This document shows, in pieces, positions 27,345 through 36,433 of a stretch of DNA of 64,000 bases (its first letter is position 1; every line of letters starts with the position of its first letter). Position numbers and translations under genes: made by a program. This DNA is from Sphingobacterium faecium (lineage in GTDB: Bacteria > Bacteroidota > Bacteroidia > Sphingobacteriales > Sphingobacteriaceae), in the NCBI RefSeq assembly GCF_003054045.1, contig NZ_QBKH01000004.1, forward strand, positions 62,001-126,000, in the 5' to 3' direction. A model generated the notes under the pieces. That model ran no database searches and was not told the DNA's origin. It saw nothing but the letters and a program-made list of their open reading frames with translations.

Positions 27345-27818
27345 ATGGAAAACAACTATTCTAATTACGATTTAGACAATCTTGATATTCAGATATTATC
27401 AATTTTGATGAATGATGCGTCTATTCCTTATACAGAAATAGCAAAAAAATTAATTGTATCTGGAGGTACCATCCATGTTCGTATGAAAAAAATGGAAGAA
27501 TTGGGTATTATTAAAGGATCCAATCTCATTATAAACCCACAAAAAGTAGGTTTTGATATCACTGCTTTCTTAGGTATTTATCTTGAAAAAGGATCTCAAT
27601 ATTCAGATGCTGTTTCACAATTAAAAGAAATTAAAGAAGTTGTTGAATTACACTACTGTACAGGTCAATATAGTATCTTTGCTAAAATCATCTGTAGAGA
27701 TACAGTACATCTTCGTAAAGTATTGAATGAAGATATTCAATCAGTACAAGGAATACAACGGACTGAAACCATTATATCACTTGAAGAAAGTATAAAAAGA
27801 CAGATTAGTTTAGTTTAA
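27345..27818 (+). CDS. Lrp/AsnC-family transcriptional regulator
   Basis: A 157-residue feast/famine regulator. An N-terminal winged HTH (LDIQILSILMNDASIPYTEI ... GGTIHVRMKKMEELGIIKG, residues 12-60) is followed by the AsnC/RAM ligand domain (residues 70-150). Family members bind amino acids and control their metabolism. The gene faces the arginine operon across a shared terminator, which makes amino-acid regulation plausible. No binding site was identified, so the target is inference only. It is not necessarily Lrp itself. Confidence 0.88.
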   Translation: MENNYSNYDLDNLDIQILSILMNDASIPYTEIAKKLIVSGGTIHVRMKKMEELGIIKGSNLIINPQKVGFDITAFLGIYLEKGSQYSDAVSQLKEIKEVVELHYCTGQYSIFAKIICRDTVHLRKVLNEDIQSVQGIQRTETIISLEESIKRQISLV

Positions 27819-27833
27819 GCCATCAAATCTTAT

Positions 27834-27877
27834 ATAAACAAAAAAGCACAAAAAATATTTTGTGCTTTTTTGTTTAT
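27834..27877. terminator. Bidirectional terminator between lrp-like gene and argE
   Basis: Arms of 20 bp (27834-27853 with 27858-27877) pair perfectly around AATA. The A6/T6 tracts within the arms suit both directions. The right arm includes the argE stop codon at 27874-27876. Confidence 0.88.
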
Positions 27878-28938
27878 ACTATTTTTTCCAACATGCTTAT
27901 GTAATCATCAATACCATTCCGTATTTCATCAATAAAAATAAATTCATCTGCCATATGGGAACGTCCAGAAAAACCCGGGCCCAATTTTACTGAAGGAATT
28001 CGTAATAACGCTTGGTCACTCATAGTGGGAGATCCATAAGTCTTCTTTCCAAGGCTAATTCCTGATAAAACAAAAGGATGATCTTCTGGAATTGAAGAAG
28101 AACTTAATCTTGTTGATCGCGCTGTAACATCCGATAACACCTGCTGTTTTATAATTGCTAATGTTTCTTCATTACTATAAGCATCCGTTGTCCTGACATC
28201 AACAACAAAATTGCAAGTCGCTGGTACAACATTATGTTGTTCTCCACATTGAATCATCGTAACAGACATTTTGATCGGACCCAGTTTTTTGGATTCGCGT
28301 TCAAATTGGTAAGATTTAAACCACTCAATATCTTGAATAGCTTTGTAAAGAGCATTTTCGCCTTCATCTCTTGCTGCATGCCCAGCTATACCATGGGCTG
28401 TACAGTCCAAGACCATTAAACCTTTTTCTGCAATAGCAAGATCCATTAAAGTTGGCTCCCCGACTATGGCGAAATCCAGAGTTCCTAAATCAGAAATTAT
28501 GGATTCTATCCCCCCTTTTCCAGAGACTTCTTCTTCCGCCGTCGCTGCCAAACAAAAATTATACTGAAGATCAGATCGATTGTAAAAGTAAAGAAATGTA
28601 GCAATTAGCGAAACCAAACAACCTCCAGCATCATTACTCCCTAATCCAAAAAGCTTACCATCTGCTTCATCGGGTGAAAACGGATTTCTAGTGTAACCAG
28701 TATTGGGTTTTACCGTATCATGATGTGAATTTAATAAGATAGTAGGTTTAAGAGGGGAATAATTCTTATTATAAACCCAAATATTATTTCCTTTGCGATA
28801 CGACTTAATTGCTTTTTTATTAAAAAATTGAGCAATTAAATCGGCTGTTTCACCCTCATCCCTACTAAAAGAAGAAATTTTAATCAGTGATTTCAGCAAT
28901 GTTAAACTCTCTTCAAATAATTGAATACGACTATTCAT
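27874..28938 (-). CDS. argE: M20-family N-acyl-ornithine/citrulline deacylase
   Basis: A 354-residue dinuclear zinc hydrolase. Metal-site motifs are SHHDTVKP (His, with the following Asp), GLGSNDAGG and TAEEEVSGKGG (catalytic Glu and ligand), then GEPT. It closes the operon argD-argF'-argB-proC-argE. Given the succinylornithine-type transcarbamylase next to it, the substrate is probably N-succinyl- or N-acetyl-citrulline instead of acetylornithine. The ATG overlaps the end of proC by 8 nt, indicating coupled translation. The general M20 assignment is secure, but the exact acyl group is inferred. Confidence 0.85.
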   Translation of the reverse strand: MNSRIQLFEESLTLLKSLIKISSFSRDEGETADLIAQFFNKKAIKSYRKGNNIWVYNKNYSPLKPTILLNSHHDTVKPNTGYTRNPFSPDEADGKLFGLGSNDAGGCLVSLIATFLYFYNRSDLQYNFCLAATAEEEVSGKGGIESIISDLGTLDFAIVGEPTLMDLAIAEKGLMVLDCTAHGIAGHAARDEGENALYKAIQDIEWFKSYQFERESKKLGPIKMSVTMIQCGEQHNVVPATCNFVVDVRTTDAYSNEETLAIIKQQVLSDVTARSTRLSSSSIPEDHPFVLSGISLGKKTYGSPTMSDQALLRIPSVKLGPGFSGRSHMADEFIFIDEIRNGIDDYISMLEKIV

Positions 28939-29734
28939 TATATAAACCTCCAGCCTTTTGAGCAGATAATTTAATGCCTTTTATAAAGGCGGAGCTGAAA
29001 CCATGATGCTCCATCTCATTCAAACCTGCAATAGTACAGCCTTTAGGGGATGTTACCTTATCAATTTCACTTTCTGGATGTGTTTGTGTTTGCAGTAACA
29101 AGTCAGCTGCACCCTTAGCTGTTTGAACCGCCATCTTTAGTGCATCATGGGCATGAAAGCCAATCTCTACACCTCCTTGTGATGCCGCTCGAATAGCTCT
29201 TAAGAAAAAAGCAATCCCACAAGCGCACAGTGCTGTCGCCGAAGTCATTAAATCTTCATTAATGACAACAACTGCTCCAACGGTCTCAAACATCACCTCT
29301 ACTTCTTTAACGATATGAGGTGCTGCAGTGTCCGTAGCAATACAAGTCATTGATTGTCCAATAGCAATTGCCGTATTAGGCATTGCTCTTACAACCGATG
29401 TACCTTGTCCTAACACTTCTTTAATATCCAAACAGCTCACTCCCGAAACAACAGATACAAAAATCTGATCAGAATCCTTCACTACCGGGGCAATTTCTTC
29501 CAGAACTTTTCGTAATTGTTGCGGCAAAATTGCAAAAACAATAATATCAGCATCTTGAACGGCCTGTACGTTATTGTCTGTTACGACAAATCCTAACTGG
29601 CTTTCATGACTTAAGGCTTTAATATTACGTCTTGTTAAAGTAATTTGTTCTGCTTTGCAAAATTCACTCTTAACTAAACCTTTTGCAAGTGACAAACCAA
29701 TATTTCCTGTTCCGATAATGGTGATTCTTTTCAT
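28931..29734 (-). CDS. proC: Pyrroline-5-carboxylate reductase
   Basis: NAD(P)H-dependent last step of proline synthesis. The 267-residue protein starts with the dinucleotide motif IIGTGNIGLSLAKGL. It contains VVRAMPNTAIAIGQS and the C-terminal signature region DKVTSPKGCTIAGLNEMEHHG, all standard for ProC. Its place inside an arginine operon links the two glutamate-derived pathways and is common in Bacteroidota. It overlaps argE by 8 nt, with 11 nt between it and argB. Confidence 0.93.
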   Translation of the reverse strand: MKRITIIGTGNIGLSLAKGLVKSEFCKAEQITLTRRNIKALSHESQLGFVVTDNNVQAVQDADIIVFAILPQQLRKVLEEIAPVVKDSDQIFVSVVSGVSCLDIKEVLGQGTSVVRAMPNTAIAIGQSMTCIATDTAAPHIVKEVEVMFETVGAVVVINEDLMTSATALCACGIAFFLRAIRAASQGGVEIGFHAHDALKMAVQTAKGAADLLLQTQTHPESEIDKVTSPKGCTIAGLNEMEHHGFSSAFIKGIKLSAQKAGGLYNE

Positions 29735-29745
29735 GATTCAAAATT

Positions 29746-30543
29746 CTATTTTAAGGTTAAACATGTTCCAAATTGCCCTTGTTGGAACAAGTGCAAGTTA
29801 TTGGCATGACCAATATACACATTCCTAACTCCTTTTTGTATAGCATCAAAAGCATTTTGCAGTTTTGGTACCATACCATCATGGATTGTACCATCTTCCT
29901 TTAATTTTGGAAACTCATCGGCATGAATTGAATTAATAACCGACTGATCATCTGTAACATCTCTTAATACGCCATTCTTTTCAAAACAGTAAACTAAAGA
30001 CGTATCATATAGAGACGATAGACCAACAGCTAAAGCAGAAGCAATTGTGTCTGCATTCGTATTCAATAACTGACCTAAACCATTATGAGTGATTGCTGAG
30101 AATACGGGAACAAATCCCGCTTCTAAGAATTTTTTAATAGAAGCTGTATTTACAGAATCATGTAAAATGTCACCAACAAAACCATAATCAATATCTCTAA
30201 CAGGACGTTTTATGGCTTTAATCGTTCCGCCGTCAGCTCCACTCAGGCCTATCGCATCACATTTTAAAACTTGAAGTTTTGCAACAATATTTTTATTAGT
30301 TAAACCAGCATAAACCATGGTTACAATGCGCAACATAGCTTCATCTGTAATTCTGCGCCCCTCAACCATCTTAGCCTCAATTCCTAAATCACTGGCCATG
30401 CGCGTCGCTATTTTACCACCACCATGCACTAAAATCTTTTTACCTGGTAATGCAGCAAACTTCTCTAAAAATGAATCTAAAAGTAATTCATCATCAATGA
30501 TATTGCCACCTATTTTTATAATATTCAGGCTACTATTTGACAT
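29746..30543 (-). CDS. argB: Acetylglutamate kinase (N-acylglutamate kinase)
   Basis: Phosphorylates N-acylglutamate, the second step of arginine synthesis. It has the amino-acid-kinase fold with NIIKIGGNIIDDE at the N-terminus, LVHGGGKIATRMASDLG and SGADGGTIKA, and NTNADTIASALA in the C-terminal lobe. The ATG at 30543 gives 265 residues starting MSNSSLNI. An ATG at 30564 would add seven charged residues and is also possible. In an organism using the succinylated route the real substrate may be N-succinylglutamate. It lies between argF' and proC. Confidence 0.9.
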   Translation of the reverse strand: MSNSSLNIIKIGGNIIDDELLLDSFLEKFAALPGKKILVHGGGKIATRMASDLGIEAKMVEGRRITDEAMLRIVTMVYAGLTNKNIVAKLQVLKCDAIGLSGADGGTIKAIKRPVRDIDYGFVGDILHDSVNTASIKKFLEAGFVPVFSAITHNGLGQLLNTNADTIASALAVGLSSLYDTSLVYCFEKNGVLRDVTDDQSVINSIHADEFPKLKEDGTIHDGMVPKLQNAFDAIQKGVRNVYIGHANNLHLFQQGQFGTCLTLK

Positions 30544-30588
30544 CTTTCTCTCTAAATCTTCCAAAATAATATATTTACAAGCTTATTT

Positions 30589-31554
30589 TTATTTCTTTAA
30601 GCTCTCTAGCATGCGCTTTAATACTACTTGAGCAGCCCAAACACGGTTACTTGCCTCTTTAATGACTAAAGAATTTGGTCCATCCAAAACTTCGGACGAC
30701 AATTCCAAATCTCTCCTAACAGGAAGACAATGCATAATTTTTGCGTCATTGGTCAGCGCTAATTTTTCGTTATCGATTAACCAATTATCCGTTACCGGAT
30801 ATACCTCTCCGTATTCTTCATAAGAAGACCAATTTTTCACATATACAAAATCGGCATCTTGAAGGCTATCATTCAAATTGTTTGATATCTTAGCCCCATT
30901 TGTAAATTCTTCAGATAATTGATATCCATCAGGATGTACAATTGTAAAATCAACTAAACCTTCTGATTGAGCTTGACACATCCATTCCGAAAATGAATTT
31001 GGTACTGCCTGCGGTAAAGCTTTTACATGAGGAGCCCAAGCTAAAACAACTTTAGGCTTCTCCGTTTTTTTATATTCTGTGATGGTTATAATATCAGTCA
31101 GACTTTGTAAAGGATGACGGGTTGCACTTTCTAAAGAAATAACGGGTACACCACAATATTGAATAAACTTGTTAAATAAATCTTCCGAATAATCTTCTTC
31201 TCGATCTTTTAATTTTGGAAAAGAACGTAAGCCCAAAATATCACAATACTCGCCCATTACGGCAGCTGCTTCACGAATATGTTCGACAGTTGTACCATTC
31301 ATGACAACTCCATCTTGAGTTTCCAGTGCCCAACCATCTTTATCCATATTCATGACCATGACATTCATTCCTAAATTCATAGCAGCTTTTTGAGTACTTA
31401 AGCGCGTACGCAAACTCGGATTTAAGAACACTAAACCCAGCGTTTTATATTTTCCTAAAGATTCTAATTCATTTGGATTAGCTTTTAGCTCCAACGCTTC
31501 TTTTACTACGTCAGAAACATTAGCAACATCTTTAACAGAAAAAAACTTTTTCAT
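30589..31554 (-). CDS. argF': N-succinylornithine carbamoyltransferase
   Basis: Transfers carbamoyl phosphate to an N-acylated ornithine. The 321-residue sequence belongs to the AOTCase/SOTCase branch, not to classical ornithine carbamoyltransferase. It has the carbamoyl-phosphate motif FLNPSLRTRLSTQ, SATRHPLQSL and the late block MHCLPVRRD. Residue 90 (NGTTVEHI) is Val. Published mutagenesis showed that Glu at the equivalent position selects acetylornithine, while Pro, Ser, Ala or Val gives succinylornithine specificity. That supports the succinyl-specific call. It is preceded by argD (19 nt gap) and followed by argB. Confidence 0.88.
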   Translation of the reverse strand: MKKFFSVKDVANVSDVVKEALELKANPNELESLGKYKTLGLVFLNPSLRTRLSTQKAAMNLGMNVMVMNMDKDGWALETQDGVVMNGTTVEHIREAAAVMGEYCDILGLRSFPKLKDREEDYSEDLFNKFIQYCGVPVISLESATRHPLQSLTDIITITEYKKTEKPKVVLAWAPHVKALPQAVPNSFSEWMCQAQSEGLVDFTIVHPDGYQLSEEFTNGAKISNNLNDSLQDADFVYVKNWSSYEEYGEVYPVTDNWLIDNEKLALTNDAKIMHCLPVRRDLELSSEVLDGPNSLVIKEASNRVWAAQVVLKRMLESLKK

Positions 31555-31573
31555 ATCTATATTTTAATCAAAA

Positions 31574-32707
31574 TTAACCTTTCAAACTTTCAGCAAACGC
31601 TGTTAAAAATTGATCAGCCATTTCTTTTGTTGTATTTAATGCAGGTAATAAACGGATAACAGAAGGCTTAGCCTCTCCTGTGAATATTTTATACTTATCT
31701 AATAAATCTTTTCTTACATGGGCTAATTCACTAGGTAAATCAATACCTATCATCAAGCCACGTCCTCTGACCTCAGTAATTTGATCAAACTTGTTCAATT
31801 CGCTTATGAGATAAGCTCCAACTTGAGCAGCATTTTGAATTAAATTGTCTTGTTTAATAACTTCTAACACAGCAACTGCAGCTGCACAAGCCAAATGATT
31901 TCCTCCAAACGTAGTTCCTAACATGCCATAAGCAGCCACAAATTTAGGAGCTATACTAATTGCTCCGATAGGAAATCCATTACCCATGCCCTTTGCCATG
32001 GAATATATATCAGCATCGACTCCTGCATAATCATGTGCATAAAACTGGCCAGAACGACCATAACCACACTGTACAGCATCAGCAATAAATACAGAACCAT
32101 ATTGATCACAAAGTGAACGAATTAACTTAAGAAATGCTACAGATGCTTCACGAATACCTCCCACACCTTGTATTCCTTCAATAATGACGGATGAAATTTC
32201 ATCGCCATAAGATTGGAATGCCTCAACCAAAGCTTCTTCATCGTTAAAAGGTAAAAATACAACATGGTCAGTTTCATTGACCGGAGCTACAATACTTGGA
32301 TTATCCGTACAAGCAACCGCCAAAGAAGTACGTCCATGAAAAGCTTTTGAAAAAGCAATAACCTTTTTTCGCTTATTATAGAAGGATGCCAATTTTAATG
32401 CATTTTCATTAGCTTCTGCACCAGAATTACATAAAAACAAATGATAATCCTCTTTCCCTGAAACCTCACCTAATAATCGAGCTAATTCACGTTGAATAGG
32501 AATCTCGACAGAATTAGAATAAAATCCAATTCGATTTAATTGTTCTGTCACACGTTGAACATAATGTGGATGCGTATGACCAATTGAAATCACAGCATGA
32601 CCACCATATAAATCCAAGTAAGCATTTCCTTCGGCATCCCACACCGTCGAGCCCTGTGCTCTTACAATATTAATTGGATTAATGGGATAAACGTTAAATA
32701 AGTCCAT
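31574..32707 (-). CDS. argD: Acetyl/succinylornithine aminotransferase
   Basis: A class III PLP aminotransferase, 377 residues, first gene of the arginine operon. It converts N-acylglutamate semialdehyde to N-acylornithine. Motifs are CNSGAEANENALKLA, the PLP Asp in FIADAVQCGYGRSG, and the Schiff-base Lys in SMAKGMGNGFPIGA. TTFGGNHLAC follows. A TAnnTTTG promoter lies about 50 nt upstream, immediately past the ribosomal-cluster terminator. argC, argG and argH are not in the window, so the pathway is split between loci. Confidence 0.9.
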   Translation of the reverse strand: MDLFNVYPINPINIVRAQGSTVWDAEGNAYLDLYGGHAVISIGHTHPHYVQRVTEQLNRIGFYSNSVEIPIQRELARLLGEVSGKEDYHLFLCNSGAEANENALKLASFYNKRKKVIAFSKAFHGRTSLAVACTDNPSIVAPVNETDHVVFLPFNDEEALVEAFQSYGDEISSVIIEGIQGVGGIREASVAFLKLIRSLCDQYGSVFIADAVQCGYGRSGQFYAHDYAGVDADIYSMAKGMGNGFPIGAISIAPKFVAAYGMLGTTFGGNHLACAAAVAVLEVIKQDNLIQNAAQVGAYLISELNKFDQITEVRGRGLMIGIDLPSELAHVRKDLLDKYKIFTGEAKPSVIRLLPALNTTKEMADQFLTAFAESLKG

Positions 32708-32756
32708 TGATAATGAATAAATAATTAAATGAGAAACATAAGTCCGATATGCATTG

Positions 32757-32764
32757 CAAATATA
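32757..32764 (-). promoter_or_regulatory. Predicted -7 element for the arginine operon
   Basis: The minus strand reads TATATTTG, 49 nt before the argD ATG. No clear -33 box and no recognisable operator were seen. Confidence 0.45.
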
Positions 32765-32792
32765 GCTAAGTCTTCCTAAAAATCAGTTAAAA

Positions 32793-32822
32793 ATAAAAAA
32801 GCCTATCATTTTCATGATAGGC
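32793..32822 (-). terminator. Terminator of the ribosomal-protein cluster
   Basis: A perfect 9-bp GC-containing stem (32801-32809 with 32814-32822) is followed on the minus strand by a T6 tract, 25 nt after the rplQ stop codon. Confidence 0.9.
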
Positions 32823-32846
32823 CTTATATCTAAAAAAGTTAAAGAA

Positions 32847-33350
32847 CTAGTCTTTGTTTTCTTCTTCTGTCGATGCAGTAGCATCAGTTTCAGTTGCAGC
32901 TGGAGTTTCTTCAGTTCCTTCAGCTTTTTTCTTAGAAGCACCACGACGACGAGTTGCTTTTTTCTCAGTAGCAGCTTTAGCACCGTAGATCTCATTATAG
33001 TCTACCAATTCGATGAATGCCATTTCAGCATTATCACCTAAACGATTTTCCATTTTGATAATACGTGTATAACCACCTGGGCGATTAGCTACTTTTTCCG
33101 AAATTTCACGGAATAAGATAGTAACAGCCTCTTTATCTTTCAAGTAAGCGAAAACAGTACGACGAGAGTGAGTCGTATCGTTTTTAGATTTAGTAATCAA
33201 AGGCTCCACATATTTACGTAAAGCTTTAGCTTTTGCTAAAGTAGTTGTGATACGTTTATGTTTTACTAATGACGTTGCCATGTTAGCTAACATTGCCTTT
33301 CTATGGCTGTCAGTACGGCCTAAGTGATTTACTTTTTTTCCGTGTCTCAT
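32847..33350 (-). CDS. rplQ: 50S ribosomal protein L17 with C-terminal extension
   Basis: The last gene of the cluster. The L17 core ([20 protein letters not shown], to about residue 120) lines the region near the peptide exit tunnel. About 45 further residues form a low-complexity tail: basic at first ([13 protein letters not shown]), then rich in Glu, Thr and Ala. Such tails are usual in Bacteroidota L17 and absent from E. coli. A 71-nt gap with a hairpin separates it from rpoA. Confidence 0.96.
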   Translation of the reverse strand: MRHGKKVNHLGRTDSHRKAMLANMATSLVKHKRITTTLAKAKALRKYVEPLITKSKNDTTHSRRTVFAYLKDKEAVTILFREISEKVANRPGGYTRIIKMENRLGDNAEMAFIELVDYNEIYGAKAATEKKATRRRGASKKKAEGTEETPAATETDATASTEEENKD

Positions 33351-33368
33351 TTTTAATTTAATTTTAAT

Positions 33369-33403
33369 GTATATACCGTCTCTTCACAGAGGGAATTATA
33401 TAC
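33369..33403 (-). other. Hairpin in the rpoA-rplQ gap
   Basis: The arms 33369-33375 and 33397-33403 pair (GTATATA/TATATAC), with further inner pairing of CTC and GAG segments. No T tract follows, so processing or leader structure is more likely than termination. Confidence 0.45.
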
Positions 33404-33421
33404 AAGCCGCTTATTAATATA

Positions 33422-34414
33422 TTAATCTTCGTCTAATTTATATTTAGACAAGTTCATTCCGAATGATAAACCTTTCGATTTAACCAATTCTTGGATTTCG
33501 CTTAATGATTTTTTACCGAAGTTTCTGAATTTCAACATATCTGCTACGTCATAAGTAACTAGTTCAGATAATGAACGAATATCAGCAGCTTTCAAACAGT
33601 TCAATGCACGAACTGAAAGATCCAAGTCAACTAATTCCATTTTCAAAATTTTACGCATATGTAAAATTTCTTCATCAACAACTTTAGTTTCTTCTTTAGT
33701 TTGAGACTCAAGAAGCATATTCTCATCAGAGAACAAGATAAAGTGTTGAATTAAGATTTTAGCTGCTTCTTTTAAAGCCTCTTCTGGATGAATAGAACCA
33801 TCAGTAGAAATATCTAACAACAATTTCTCGTAGTCAGTTTTTTGTTCTACACGGTAGTTCTCAATGGTAAATTTAACATTCTTAATCGGAGTAAAGATCG
33901 AATCAATCGCGATTAATCCTACAGGACCATCCACGACTTTATTCTCATCAGCATTTACATAACCACGACCTTTAGCTACGCTCAATTCTACTTCAATTGT
34001 AACCGAGCTATCCATGTTACAGATAACCAGATCAGGGTTTAATACTGTAAAGTTGTTTGAGAATTTTGTGATATCACCAGCTGAGAATTGCTCTTGACCA
34101 TTGATTACTACAAATATCTTTTCGCTATCACCTTGATCACCTGTTTTTTGAAAACGAACTTGTTTCAAATTCAAAATAATCTCAGTAACGTCTTCAACTA
34201 CACCTTTGATAGTTGAAAATTCGTGCGAAACGCCTGAAAACCTTATCGACGTAATTGCATATCCTTCTAATGAGGACAATAAAATACGGCGCAAAGCATT
34301 ACCAATGGTTACACCAAAACCAGGCTCCAATGGACGAAATTCGAACGTACCATCAAAATCTGTAGATTTTTGCATGATAACTTTATCCGGTCTTTGAAAT
34401 GCTAAAATTGCCAT
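33422..34414 (-). CDS. rpoA: DNA-directed RNA polymerase subunit alpha
   Basis: 330 residues. The N-terminal dimerisation domain (to about 230) has [20 protein letters not shown] and [11 protein letters not shown]. The C-terminal DNA-contacting domain (about 255-330) has [19 protein letters not shown] and [12 protein letters not shown]. It is fully colinear with other bacterial alphas. It lies in the alpha part of the cluster, after rpsD. Confidence 0.97.
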   Translation of the reverse strand: MAILAFQRPDKVIMQKSTDFDGTFEFRPLEPGFGVTIGNALRRILLSSLEGYAITSIRFSGVSHEFSTIKGVVEDVTEIILNLKQVRFQKTGDQGDSEKIFVVINGQEQFSAGDITKFSNNFTVLNPDLVICNMDSSVTIEVELSVAKGRGYVNADENKVVDGPVGLIAIDSIFTPIKNVKFTIENYRVEQKTDYEKLLLDISTDGSIHPEEALKEAAKILIQHFILFSDENMLLESQTKEETKVVDEEILHMRKILKMELVDLDLSVRALNCLKAADIRSLSELVTYDVADMLKFRNFGKKSLSEIQELVKSKGLSFGMNLSKYKLDED

Positions 34415-34459
34415 TTATTTCTTTTTAAAGTTTTTGTAATAATACTTGCAATACAATAG

Positions 34460-34492
34460 AATATGCATAATCCATTATGGACTATGCATATT
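34460..34492 (-). other. Long hairpin in the rpsD-rpoA gap
   Basis: Left arm 34460-34474 pairs with 34478-34492 at 14 of 15 positions around a three-base loop. It occupies the middle of a 91-nt gap and has no T tract on the coding strand side. It could be an RNA-processing site or an S4 operator. Confidence 0.5.
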
Positions 34493-34505
34493 GCTACTTT
34501 ATTTA

Positions 34506-35114
34506 TTATTTAGAGTATAACTCTACGATTAAGTTCTCTTTGATGTTCTCAGGAATGTCAGATCTCTCAGGGTAACTTAAGAAAGTACCTGTAAGTTCTT
34601 TAGCATTCCACTCCAACCATGAGTATTTGTTGATGATTCTACCAGCAACTGAATCAGTGATTGTTTCAAGCGTTTGAGAACGCTCACGAACAGCGATTAC
34701 ATCACCTGGACGTAAGCTATATGATGGAATGTTAACTAATTCACCGTTAACAGTAATGTGTTTGTGCGATACTAACTGACGAGCAGCAGAACGAGTAGGG
34801 GCGATACCTAAACGGTAAACCGTGTTATCTAAACGAGCTTCTAATAATTTCAAGAAGATCTCCCCTGTAATACCTTGTTTTGAGGCAGCTTTAACAAACA
34901 AATTAGCGAATTGACGCTCTAACACCCCGTAAGTGTATTTTGCTTTTTGCTTTTCTAACAACTGAATAGCGTATTCAGATTGTTTACCTCTGCGTTTAGA
35001 TGCTCCATGTTGTCCAGGAGGATAATTCTTTTTTTCTAACGCTTTATCTGGGCCGAAAATCGGCTCTCTAAATTTACGGGCAATTTTGGACTTAGGTCCT
35101 GTATATCTAGCCAT
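34506..35114 (-). CDS. rpsD: 30S ribosomal protein S4
   Basis: 202 residues, a primary 16S rRNA binder. It starts [21 protein letters not shown] and has the S4 RNA-binding domain ([30 protein letters not shown]). The N-terminal region lacks the zinc-binding cysteines found in some S4 proteins. In E. coli S4 represses the alpha operon, and the hairpin just downstream is a candidate site for similar control here. Confidence 0.97.
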   Translation of the reverse strand: MARYTGPKSKIARKFREPIFGPDKALEKKNYPPGQHGASKRRGKQSEYAIQLLEKQKAKYTYGVLERQFANLFVKAASKQGITGEIFLKLLEARLDNTVYRLGIAPTRSAARQLVSHKHITVNGELVNIPSYSLRPGDVIAVRERSQTLETITDSVAGRIINKYSWLEWNAKELTGTFLSYPERSDIPENIKENLIVELYSK

Positions 35115-35172
35115 TTTTTTTCTCTTAAAGTATCTATTAGCCTTTAGCTAATGAATCTTATCTTTAACCTAA

Positions 35173-35562
35173 TTAAACTCTTCTACGTTTTGGAGGACGA
35201 CAACCGTTGTGAGGAAGTGGCGTAATATCTTTGATAGTAGTTACATCAATTCCAACAGTTTGCAATGTTCTGATAGCCGACTCACGTCCAGCACCAGGTC
35301 CTTTTACGAATACTTCTACTTTACGTAGACCTAAATCGTATGCAACTTTACCACAGTCATTTGCTGCTTGACCCGCTGCGTACGGTGTATTCTTTTTAGA
35401 ACCTCTAAAACCCATTTTCCCAGCACTTGACCAAGAAATAGTTTGACCTTGATTATTAGTCAAAGTAACAATGATATTATTAAACGTAGCATTGATGTGT
35501 GCTTGACCAACAGGCTCAATTACAACAATACGTTTTTTTGCAGCTTTTTTACTTTTAGCCAT
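35173..35562 (-). CDS. rpsK: 30S ribosomal protein S11
   Basis: 129 residues. It has the S11 pattern [20 protein letters not shown], followed by [19 protein letters not shown] and the C-terminal [18 protein letters not shown]. It binds the 16S platform together with S6/S18 and S7. It lies between rpsM (10-nt gap) and rpsD. Confidence 0.97.
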   Translation of the reverse strand: MAKSKKAAKKRIVVIEPVGQAHINATFNNIIVTLTNNQGQTISWSSAGKMGFRGSKKNTPYAAGQAANDCGKVAYDLGLRKVEVFVKGPGAGRESAIRTLQTVGIDVTTIKDITPLPHNGCRPPKRRRV

Positions 35563-35572
35563 TTCTTAATTT

Positions 35573-35950
35573 TTATTTAGTAGCCTTTTTCTTGTTTGCA
35601 ACTGTCTTACGTTTACCCTTACGAGTACGAGAGTTGTTTTTAGTGCGTTGACCACGAACTGGTAAATGCTTACGATGACGTAATCCACGGTAACATCCAA
35701 TATCCATTAAACGTTTGATGTTTAATTGAATCTCTGAACGCAATGCACCTTCAACTTTAATTTCATCAGAAATCAATGTACGAATTGCTGCCAATTGCTC
35801 ATCATTCCAATCTTGAACTTTAATGTCCTGACTGATTCCCGCCTTATCTAAGATAAGCTCCGCTGTTGTACGACCGATACCAAAAATGTAGGTAAGGCCG
35901 ATAACACCCCTTTTGTTTTTAGGTAAGTCAATACCTGCTATCCTTGCCAT
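35573..35950 (-). CDS. rpsM: 30S ribosomal protein S13
   Basis: 125 residues starting [26 protein letters not shown], with the C-terminal [25 protein letters not shown] segment that reaches towards the decoding region and P-site tRNA. It is part of the head of the 30S subunit. It is preceded by rpmJ. Confidence 0.97.
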   Translation of the reverse strand: MARIAGIDLPKNKRGVIGLTYIFGIGRTTAELILDKAGISQDIKVQDWNDEQLAAIRTLISDEIKVEGALRSEIQLNIKRLMDIGCYRGLRHRKHLPVRGQRTKNNSRTRKGKRKTVANKKKATK

Positions 35951-35977
35951 ATATGTTTAGCGATTATTTTTAATTAA

Positions 35978-36094
35978 TTAACCCTGACGTTGTTTGTACT
36001 TAGGGTTCTTTTTGTTGATTACAAAAACTTTTCCTTTGCGACGAATGATCTTACAATCAGCGCTACGTTTTTTTATTGATGCTCTTACTTTCAT
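35978..36094 (-). CDS. rpmJ: 50S ribosomal protein L36, zinc-less type
   Basis: A 38-codon gene. The ATG at 36094 reads [20 protein letters not shown] and ends NPKYKQRQG with a TAA at 35978-35980. The length and both ends match L36. Of the four expected zinc ligands (CxxC, C, H) only Cys14 remains. The others are Ser/Ala, Asn and Lys/Tyr, so this is the C-minus form that folds without zinc. It sits in its usual place between infA and rpsM. Confidence 0.93.
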   Translation of the reverse strand: MKVRASIKKRSADCKIIRRKGKVFVINKKNPKYKQRQG

Positions 36095-36140
36095 GATCTT
36101 AATTATTTTCAAAAGCTTGCACTATCAGACAATCAATCCG

Positions 36141-36359
36141 TTACTTATAACGGTATGTGATACGTCCTTTAGTCAAATCATAAGGAGACATTTCTAATTT
36201 AACTTTATCCCCAGGCAAAATTTTGATATAGTGCATACGCATTTTACCAGAAATATGAGCAATAATTTCATGCCCATTTTCCAATTCTACCCTAAACATA
36301 GCATTAGAAAGTGCCTCTCTAATTATTCCATCTTGTTCAATTGAGGCTTGTTTAGCCAT
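36141..36359 (-). CDS. infA: Translation initiation factor IF-1
   Basis: 72 residues with an OB fold: [40 protein letters not shown] and the C-terminal [16 protein letters not shown]. It binds the ribosomal A site during initiation. A promoter overlapping the map stop codon precedes it, so it probably heads a separate alpha-type transcription unit. Confidence 0.97.
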   Translation of the reverse strand: MAKQASIEQDGIIREALSNAMFRVELENGHEIIAHISGKMRMHYIKILPGDKVKLEMSPYDLTKGRITYRYK

Positions 36360-36404
36360 ATATTCTTGATTATTATTTTGTTAAATAGCCTGCAAACAGG
36401 AGTG

Positions 36405-36433
36405 CAAAGATATATAAAATAATTGAAAATCAA
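36405..36433 (-). promoter_or_regulatory. Predicted internal promoter for infA-rpmJ-rpsM-rpsK-rpsD-rpoA-rplQ
   Basis: On the minus strand TTG (36431-36433) and TATCTTTG (36405-36412) are separated by 18 nt. The -7 box is a full TAnnTTTG match, and the start site would fall about 40 nt before the infA ATG. The -33 box directly abuts the map stop codon (36434-36436). A small CCTG/CAGG hairpin lies in the leader. Confidence 0.6.
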
